Shown: piece after piece, positions 57,401 through 64,000 of the stretch
Layout of the letters: every line of letters starts with the position of its first letter
How positions within the stretch are numbered: the stretch's first letter is position 1
Assembly (NCBI GenBank): GCA_963556145.1
Contig: OY744473.1
Location: forward strand, 2,542,001 to 2,606,000
Direction: 5' to 3'
Source: Hygrocybe punicea
Taxonomy: Eukaryota > Basidiomycota > Agaricomycetes > Agaricales > Hygrophoraceae
Length of the DNA: 64,000 nucleotides
Position numbers and translations under genes: made by a program
The notes under the pieces: generated by a model
The model's database searches: none
What the model saw: only the letters and a program-made list of their open reading frames with translations
What the model was told of the DNA's origin: nothing

Positions 57401-58559
57401 ACACGAAGCAATCTGCGTACTCACGCAGTAGATCCTGTACTTGTTTCCGTTGTTCCGTGGTGAGGTCAGGTCCAATGGTGACTTTGTCGAGGACGGCATT
57501 GACTCGTTGTGGTTTGAAAGGTTCCGTTTTCCTTGTGAAAATCGAGTGGTCGGCATTGAGCTCGATTTCTGGTTGGGCATCACCGATGTCGTTGTCGTCG
57601 CCTGGCATGTCGTCCTGGACCACCCAAACTGGTGCCGTGTGACGTGGGTCCTGCGGTTGCGAGTCGTACTGCGGGCTTGGGTTTGTGCCTGGCGTTCCTT
57701 TGCTTTTCCGTCGCTCCCTGTGGCGGCGGCCCCTGCGCTTGCTCGTGGTGATTGGGCAGGGTTCCACGCCGTCGATGTCGAGTTGATTCTTGCTGGGATT
57801 ACTGGCCGGGTGTCTCGGGACTTGGTATCCTTGGGGGGGTGGTTCAAGGTACAGTTCTCGGTTGTTGAATCTATCGAGCGTGTCGCCTCGTATGGTGTCT
57901 TTGAGGCTGGCAAGTGCGGCGAATGAGTTGCAGGTGTTCCCTTCTTTGCGTGGGGGCGTAGTGTCAATGTTTTCTTCGTTTACTATGTCCCACAGCTCCC
58001 TCGGGGATTTACACTCGCGTCGCCATGACAGTCCAACACCGGCAGCGATGGGTTTTGGTGTTGTGATAGCGTTGCGCAGGATGCGACTCGGTATTGCGGG
58101 GGGTTTTGGCATCGGTTCCTGGTTTTTGTTTAGCAGGGTTTGCCACCCGTTGTCATAGGGTATGCGTAGTGTGTCGTCGCTGTAGTTGTGAACGGCTTTG
58201 TATTGTTGCAGCAGCGGTTTTCCGAACAGGAGTGACCAGTTACCTCCGCTTTGGAACACTTCGAACGCAGCGTTTTTGCGTAGGCCGCCAAGCTCGATGT
58301 TGCCTACCCAACGGCCCTGCGAGGGTATGCCCGCTCCGTTCGCCATGCATAGGGTTGTTTGCGATGGGGAAAGATTGCCGAGTTGGTGTTGGTGTTTCCG
58401 GTATGTCGATGCACAGATGGAGTTTACCATAGATCCATCGTCGAACAGTCCTTTTAAGTATTGGCAAGTGCCCATGTGGCCACGGAGCCCTACGGTGTGT
58501 ATGAACGGTCTTGCTCGGTTTCTTTGTGGTGCTGGTGGATCCTCTCTCGTCGTATACAT
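54440..58559 (-). pseudogene. gypsy element 2 Pol: protease, RT, RNase H, integrase
   Basis: ATG 58559 opens a 1,021-residue frame. The protease has F-D-D-G-S and L-L-F-G-K-P. RT has V-K-W-R-F-C-Q-N-Y-N-M-L-N-R, Q-K-R-M-P-F-G-L-T-G-A-P and catalytic F-V-D-D-G; then F-L-G-L-T-G-Y-F. RNase H has T-I-D-G, E-L-E-T-D-C and H-I-P-G-K-T-N. Near 55540 a one-base shift moves the frame to 55642-54719, which holds the integrase: zinc-binding H..H and C-S-R-C, and catalytic D (V-G-D-Y), D (M-S-D-G-G-S-H-F) and E (I-E-G-S-N-K). TGA at 54721-54719 interrupts; the same frame continues to 54440 with the integrase C-terminal domain (L-V-Q-V-Y-R-S-D-L..L-W-S-V-P-R-R-V). All catalytic residues are present, so only two small lesions separate it from an intact polyprotein. 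Confidence 0.9.
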
Positions 58560-58735
58560 GTCAAACGTTTCGTGTTTAGGGGTATGGGGTAGTAGATCTT
58601 TACTGACTAAACACTTTATGTCCGTACGTGAATCGATGTTGGGAGGGTCTAAGTGCGTCCCCGACCCATCCCGTACGCTGGTCGGGGACTGATATGTTCG
58701 CCATCTTTTGATTTCCCGGGCCGCCCGACCTGCGT

Positions 58736-60079
58736 CTACGCAGACGGCCCTCCTCCATTTCCCTGGATGTCGTCTACTTCGTCCATGTAGTTGTGTCCTC
58801 CGTAACGTTGGTTGTAGTCGTTATAACCTCTGTATCCCTGATGTCCGTAGTTGATGTAGTTGACCCTGGGTCCTTGACGTTCCTTCGACGCTTCGCGGGT
58901 AATGTAACTGGCAACCCGGCGCCAGATGCGTTCTAATTCTGGAAGGGTGTTCCCTGAGCAAACGGGCGCTCCGGCTCTGTGACCGGCGTATCCGCATTCC
59001 CAGCATTCGTGAGAACCGAGTGGAGCGGTTCCCGGCGTCAACGGGAATGGGCGTAGTTCGTCTGGTTGGCCGTCGGGATTGGCACGATGCCATGCATCGA
59101 CCTGGGCCTTGTATGCTGTGTGTCCCACTTCGGTGTTGGGGTGTTGTTGTATGGCGAAATTTTGTAGGTCGTTGTGTCTAACGGTGATGGGTCTGTTTCT
59201 GGCGATGGGAATGATCAATGGGGCGGTTGGTTCTCTGCCCATGCCCAACGCACCCGGGCCTGCACCTCGATGTGGTCGTATGCACCCTCGGCTTGCGAAT
59301 AAGTTTCCGCGGTTGCCCGTATTTCCGCTAAAAGGGTCGTGGGCGGCGTCTCGCGTCGAATGGTTTTGGTAGGGTCGGGGGGCATCATCGCTGTATTGGT
59401 GATGTGGGCCTGCAGGTGTTTGGAGGTGGGTGTTTGCCAGCGAGTCGCGAAGGCTCTTCGTCGGGGAGTTTGGGATGCGGGCGAGTCGAGCAGTTTCCTC
59501 GTCCTTTTTGTATTTGTCAACGATTTCACGTAAATCAAGGGCGTCGAGAGTGCGTACGGCTTCGGCGAGTTCTTCGTAGTTGGTACGCATTTTGTGTCAT
59601 ATAAGTTCGCGAACTGGTGCTGGTAAATTGTCGAATACGTCTTGTATTAGTAGGCCGGCCGTATCTTCTGCATCTTTTGCTTTGGCGGCTAGTCCGTTCG
59701 CCCACTTCACGTGTGTCCACACCTCCTTTGACCCCGTCGTTATCGTTTTCCTCCCCAGCTCGTCTGTGGTTATGATCCACTCTTTGAGGGTGCGGATTCG
59801 CTCGGTTTTTGTTGGTTTCGGGATTGCGTTCTTCGGCCATTCCTTCTCGAATTCCTCGACTAATTTGTCCCAGTCCGTTTTCGTGTCGTTTGCGAGTTTA
59901 TTGAACCACTGATCCGCTATTCCTGTGTATTCGAGGTTGTTTTGGAAGCATTCTATTTTCTTTTTGTCGGTAGTGTACTCTTTGTCCTCGATCTTGATTT
60001 TGATTTCGTGCATAAATTGCCCCGGCGCTAACCTTTCGTCAGGTCCCCCATCCCAACGTAGGGATCCCGATTCGCCCAT
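58736..60079 (-). pseudogene. gypsy element 2 Gag with zinc knuckle
   Basis: ATG 60079 starts the frame after a ~400-bp leader. The first 160 residues form a retrotransposon Gag-type helical domain (Y-T-G-I-A-D-Q-W-F-N-K-L..W-D-K-L-V-E-E-F-E-K-E-W-P). A single TGA at 59599-59597 interrupts; the frame continues directly into 285 residues with a Pro/Asn-rich linker, a CWECGYAGH..C zinc knuckle with a longer than usual last spacing (six residues), and a Gly/Tyr/Asn-rich tail. It ends at TAG 58736. Gag forms the particle that packages element RNA. It lies upstream of pol in a different, non-overlapping position. Confidence 0.85.
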
Positions 60080-60477
60080 TTTTGGTCAGGGTGGTGGATT
60101 GTGTTGTTGTGCGGTTGGTGATGTGGGTGGTGTGTCTGGTGCGCTGTGGCTGGAGAATTCTGAGTTGTTGGATGAGGTGGTGATGGATGATTCCGGGGTT
60201 GGAGTTGTTGTTCGTGAGCTCGATAGGCAGGTTGAACTGTTTGTAAATCTACCTCGTTCGTCTCGGGAACGGTTTGAGATGAATGATCTACGAAGATCTC
60301 GCGCGGGAATGTATGGGTGTAGGTACGACGTCTTGGTGTATTGGTATTTAGGTTTCGGTGATTGGGTCTGGTCTCTGTGCTCTGGTCTCAGGTCTCGGGT
60401 CTCAGGTCGCGTGCTCTTCTTGGGTCTGTGGTGGGTCTATTGGGTGTAGAGGTTGAATGCCGCTCTCATCACCACGT
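60080..60477 (-). other. gypsy element 2 leader
   Basis: Between the 5' LTR and the Gag ATG, without a gene. The bases next to the LTR on the minus strand begin CAACGTGGTGATGAGAGCGG; TGGTGATGAGAGC could be the tRNA primer-binding site, but I cannot assign a tRNA. Confidence 0.5.
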
Positions 60478-60634
60478 TGGAGTGGTCTGGAGTCTCGGGC
60501 GTCTAACGAGGAACTGAATCTCGAGTCGCGAAGGTCGTGGATTGGTTGGGTTTGTCTCTAGCTACTTCGGGAACCAACAAACAACTCGAACCGTGAGAAC
60601 TGAGTCACGTGACCCAGCCCTTGCTACTACTCCA
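60478..60634 (-). repeat. 5' LTR of gypsy element 2
   Basis: 157 bp, partner of 54083-54239, with identical TGGAGT..ACTCCA ends. It should carry the promoter for minus-strand transcription; no clear TATA box is visible. Confidence 0.9.
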
Positions 60635-61700
60635 GCGAGGACACGTAAGGCCAGCAGTTCGAGTGATTCAATGGGGTGAATGGCGAACGTTCCCGGGCGA
60701 CTTGAAGACGAGGGAATGAGGAAAAGGAATGAGGAAAAGACTTAGTGAGCGAAAGGGACAAGGGAACGAGCAGTCGGCTCAGATGGCGATGATAGCGATG
60801 GCGAGGAGATGACTTAAGTTTCTAGAGATCGTCATTTTTAAATTTGTACGATCGGAACCGGTATGCAGCTAAGAAAGAGGTCGAAATCGTGGAGGCGTGG
60901 GTCCGTTTCCAAATGATGTGTAGTATGAAAATGAAGTGTTTGCGTGACTGAAGCAAAGAAGGGACGTAAGGCCAGCAGTTCGAGTGATTCAACGGGGCGA
61001 ATGGCGCACGTTCCCGGGCAATGCAACAGATGAGGGAGTGAGGAGCCGACTCAGCGTCTCTGGGAACCCATAAGACACTGAAGATTTGGTGAGCGAGGAC
61101 GTACGGCCAGCGGTTCGAGCAAAGTGACAGGGGCAGATGGCAAATGTTCCTGGGTCATGCGACGGACGAGGGAATGAGGGGTGGGCTCAGCGTCTCTGGG
61201 AACCCATAAGACGCTGATGAAGAACTTAGAAGGCAAGGCGTTGAGACCTTTTTTGGTTGTTTGTCTTTGTTTGGGTGGGCTCGCCTTATTGGGGCTTTTT
61301 GTTTTTTTCTCCTTCTCCTCAGCGTGTTTTGGGTTCCCAGACACGTGCCCGCTGCCTCCTCTGTCGTCTATCTAACGTGTTTTGGGCTCCCAGACACGTT
61401 GTTCGCTTCCTCTTCCACCAGTGCTCCCCCCGGATTCCCCGTTATGCGTCAGCGCCCCCGGATTCCTCCCTACGCGGCTTCGGCGTGGTCTCATCGCCCC
61501 ATTCCTGCACGTGAGTGCTTTTTTTTCTGCCGGCCTCTCGCCGCTCGTTGGGCCACTCAGGGATCAACCCTGGGACCGAGTGGGCCAGCGAGCTTTGAGA
61601 TGCCGCAGATGCTTGGCCGAAGTCCTGCTCCTGAGCTCACGATCTTTTTCTCCAGACTCGCACCCTGATGTGTTTTGGGCTCCCCAGACACCAATCCCAC
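60635..61700 (+). repeat. R repeats, right piece and copy C (5' of the transposase)
   Basis: Bases 60635-60782 complete the repeat units broken by gypsy element 2. Copy C proper starts at about 60783 with the last codons of the acidic-tail gene seen at 48335-48370. It then has type 1 hairpins at 61052-61080 and 61188-61216 and type 2 at 61323-61345, 61376-61398 and 61669-61692. It leads straight into the transposase ATG at 61841, making this the strongest link between R and a transposition function. Confidence 0.75.
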
Positions 61701-61840
61701 TTCCTGTACCTCAGTGCTCCTCCCGGATTCCTCGTTACGTGGCTTTGGCGTCCAAGGACGGGTCTTCTTGCTCTATTTCCCGAGCCATACTCCCTCGTCT
61801 GAGTTGCCAAGAACCACCGCTTTCGCCTCATTAGCTCCGC

Positions 61841-64000
61841 ATGCCGACCTGCTTCTGTGCCTCCTTCGGGTGTGCCACGAAGGGAGGCCTCGACCCCACG
61901 ACGAATTCTCCACAAGGAGTACCGGTGGACCACCGCACCTTCAAATCCCACCAGCTCCAAGACCGTGCCACGATTGCTCGCGATGCCACCCGGCGCGCCA
62001 TAGATGCCCGCGATGCCGACATCGCCCAATACATGGCATCCATGACCCTCGCAGACCAAGTTTCCAGGGCGTTTACTCAACCAGGCGGACGGCTTTGGTC
62101 CAAATCCAACCCAGCTTCACAAGGTTCGGCGATGACCTCGCAGAATTTATCACTCGGTTCGCCAGAACCCTCAATCGCAGCAGACCGCCCCCACGTTCGC
62201 CCCCATGCTCCGAAAGCGCCCGGCCCCTCCAGTCCCCAACCCTCTCAACGCAGCCGAGTGGATTCACACATCCGTCGCCTGGTCGGGATCGAGGCGTCTG
62301 TGAAGGACTTGGCTCGGAAGGTCTCCCTAGCCCTCACGGAACTACGAAACCACCCTGGGGAGCTGCCATCGCCCCCTCCTTTGAATCCGCTGTTGTCAAC
62401 CTGCACCGAGCTCCGAAATCAATTGGACGCTGTCAAAGGGAAGCAAGCTGCGGTGGTTGAAACCAAGAGGTCCATTGGCGAGCGACTGGATGAAGTCCAG
62501 CATCAGCTGGACCAAGGCAAACAGGAGTGGAAACAGAAATTGGCACAGCACCGCAGGGAGGTGAACCACGAACTGAAAACCGACCATCACTTTACACCCT
62601 TCCTTCAAGTCTCCCTTTTTTTGGTAGTTGCCTGCCAGGTGGTGCTGAACATTGGGCGTCGCGGATGCCATTTCATGCTTTCAATGCTGCAGTACGTCGT
62701 CCAGCTCACCCTGATGAGGGCTGGGCCCCGCCTTTCACCTCGAGAACAAAAGCTTATGTCCGACTTTCTGGTCGATCCTCGCTCCGCCGTGGACCACTTT
62801 CATCTGGACGGGAAGAGCGTCATTTATGCGGTCTGCCCAAATCCGAAATGTCACCGCACCTACAAGCCGACTTTCGAAGGCGACTCACCCATTGCTCAAT
62901 ACCCACAACGCTGCACTCACCGGGAGTTTCGTGGCGGCCCACGTTGCAAGGAACGCTTGACCAAGCCCCAGGCGATTATGGGTGAGGAGATCCAGGTTCC
63001 CATCAAAACATTTGTTTCCTTCGACTTCAAGGACTGGGTAGCTGGGCTGACTTCTTGACCTGGGTTGGAGGATTGCATGGATTCTTCCTGGACGAGGAAA
63101 GCTGGCAGTGTGGATGAAATGCACGACATTTTTGACAGCGCATTCCTTCGTGAATTCCAAGGCCCTGACAAGCAGCATTCCAGCGTTGGGGGTGACAAAG
63201 GCCGCTACGTATTTAGTCTTTGTGTCGACTTCTTCAACCCGTATACCAATAAACAGGCCGGAAAGAAGGCTTCCATTGGCCTCATATCCCTGGTCTGCCT
63301 CAACCTTCCCCCTGAATTGCGTTACAAGCCAGAGAACATGTTTTTGGCTGGCATCATTCCTGGCCCCAAAGAACCTCCACTCGCTGCAATCAACCATTAC
63401 CTGACCCCACTCATCGATGACTTCTTGGACTTTTGGGTGACTGGGGTCAGATTCTCACGCACTCACCGCCATCCTGGTGGCCGACTGGTGCGCTGTGCAC
63501 TGGTCGTAGTGATCTGTGACCTCCCCGCTGCAAGAAAAGTGGGGGGATTTGCTGCTTTCTCTCATGATCACTTCTGCTCCATCTGTCATTGCACTCGAGC
63601 CACGCATGGCTATGGAAACACGGACTGCGACTCTTGGATCCGACGCTCCGATGCCAACTGCCAGGCTTGCGCTGAACAGTACCGCAGTGCAGGTGATGAG
63701 AAGGCAAGACAGGCACTCTTCGACAAGTCAGGCATTCGTTGGTCGGAATTACTTCAACTGCCTTATTTCGACATTGCCCGCTGTGTGGTAGTTGATGGCA
63801 TGCACAACCTCTTCCTGGGCTTGATCAAAGAGCACTTTGAAGGGATTCTTGGCATTCACCTGAAAAAAGTGGAGGAACTGCCAGTGGTACCAATCGAATT
63901 TTCTTCCACTTGGCAGGAATTCTCTCCCAATGAGCAGAAGAGCGTTTAAAAGCTTCAGAAATACCTACAAGGCCCCATGACAGCTGAACTGGTGGCCGAC
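61841..64000 (+). pseudogene. Tnp2-type (CACTA/EnSpm-like) transposase, 5' part, running off the window
   Basis: A DDE-type DNA transposase related to plant TnpD/Tnp2. The ATG at 61841 gives C-F-C-A-S-F-G-C (N-terminal Cys cluster), a Pro/Ser-rich part, coiled coil (R-L-D-E-V-Q-H-Q-L-D-Q-G-K-Q), a hydrophobic helical pair and a zinc-ribbon-like C-P-N-P-K-C..R-C-T-H..R-C. TGA at 63056 is followed in the same frame by the catalytic half: S-L-C-V-D-F-F-N-P (first Asp), N-L-P-P-E-L-R-Y-K-P-E-N-M-F-L-A-G-I-I-P-G-P, C-S-I-C-H-C and V-V-D-G-M-H-N-L-F-L-G (second Asp). TAA at 63947 interrupts again, in-frame coding resuming to the edge. The terminal acidic residue lies beyond the window. Two stops make this copy inactive as read. 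Confidence 0.8.

Larger units (their letters stand above)
54083..60634 (-). mobile_element. Ty3/gypsy element 2, full length
   Basis: Two direct 157-bp LTRs bound 6,552 bp. GCGA precedes the left LTR (54079-54082) and follows the right one (60635-60638) as a target-site duplication. The flanks rejoin into a recognisable R repeat, confirming insertion. Order on the minus strand: 5' LTR, leader, Gag, Pol (protease, RT, RNase H, integrase), polypurine tract, 3' LTR. Lesions are few: one TGA in gag, one TGA and one frameshift in pol. With three LTR differences this suggests a young element. Confidence 0.9.

Noticed and set aside
49400..63058. TGA as selenocysteine or a reassigned codon
   Set aside because: Other genes in the window end normally at TGA or TAA, no SECIS-like element was sought or seen, and the stops sit in transposon genes with other lesions; CpG decay is simpler.

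Overview
The window looks like transposon-dense DNA from a filamentous basidiomycete (Agaricomycetes-like). The reasons are: spliceable genes with 47-70 bp GT..AG introns, Helitron2-type rolling-circle elements, two different Ty3/gypsy elements, a fungal Tnp2/CACTA-type transposase, a TET/JBP-like dioxygenase, and protein families I recognise as repetitive Agaricomycete 'hypothetical' proteins. I see no rRNA, tRNA or CRISPR array, and no clearly essential host gene. The best host-like gene is a WD40 protein at 45.7-47.2 kb.

Layout, AT-rich left half (1-33.8 kb). Bases 322-7325 hold a decayed Helitron Rep/helicase reading frame (DUF6570-like region, HUH and two-Tyr nuclease, Pif1-type helicase). 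It stops at 7325, where a Helitron2-like element with captured, intron-bearing genes begins (7326-12083). A reverse-oriented relative follows (12557-14413). GC-rich satellites lie at 10.16-11.36, 13.15-14.0 and 32.54-33.17 kb, and an unrelated 148-bp satellite at 15.03-15.79 kb. A second Helitron (16040-21450) has lost its nuclease and most of its helicase by internal deletion but keeps a C-terminal ubiquitin-protease-like domain. A short derivative (21451-22583) is joined to it in tandem. A decayed gypsy element (23.7-31.88 kb) has an unusually long stretch between protease and reverse transcriptase. It is cut off before integrase by another short Helitron derivative (31882-32407).

Layout, GC-richer right half (33.8-64 kb). 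A minus-strand gene of a repetitive fungal family (44403 to 33874) is split by an 8-kb element (35063-43051) with inverted repeats of at least 2.5 kb and a 3-bp target duplication; the reading frame is continuous across the insertion. The centre of that element holds a 100-N gap whose flanks are the same ~597 bp, so the gap is probably an assembly artefact. Three copies of a ~0.9-kb region rich in short hairpins (44.5-45.4, 48.3-49.2 and 60.8-61.7 kb) lie immediately 5' of three different genes: the split gene, a TET/JBP-like gene (49207-50638) and a Tnp2-type transposase (61841 to the window end). A further accessory gene (51591-53841) follows the TET/JBP gene. A nearly intact gypsy element (54083-60634, LTRs differing at 3 of 157 positions) is inserted into the hairpin repeats.

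The strongest cross-cutting signal is that ten in-frame stops in five right-half genes are all TGA, placed where the frame otherwise continues cleanly. This fits CGA-to-TGA change at methylated CpG, in a region that also carries a gene related to 5-methylcytosine oxidases. All family names come from motif recognition without database searches.
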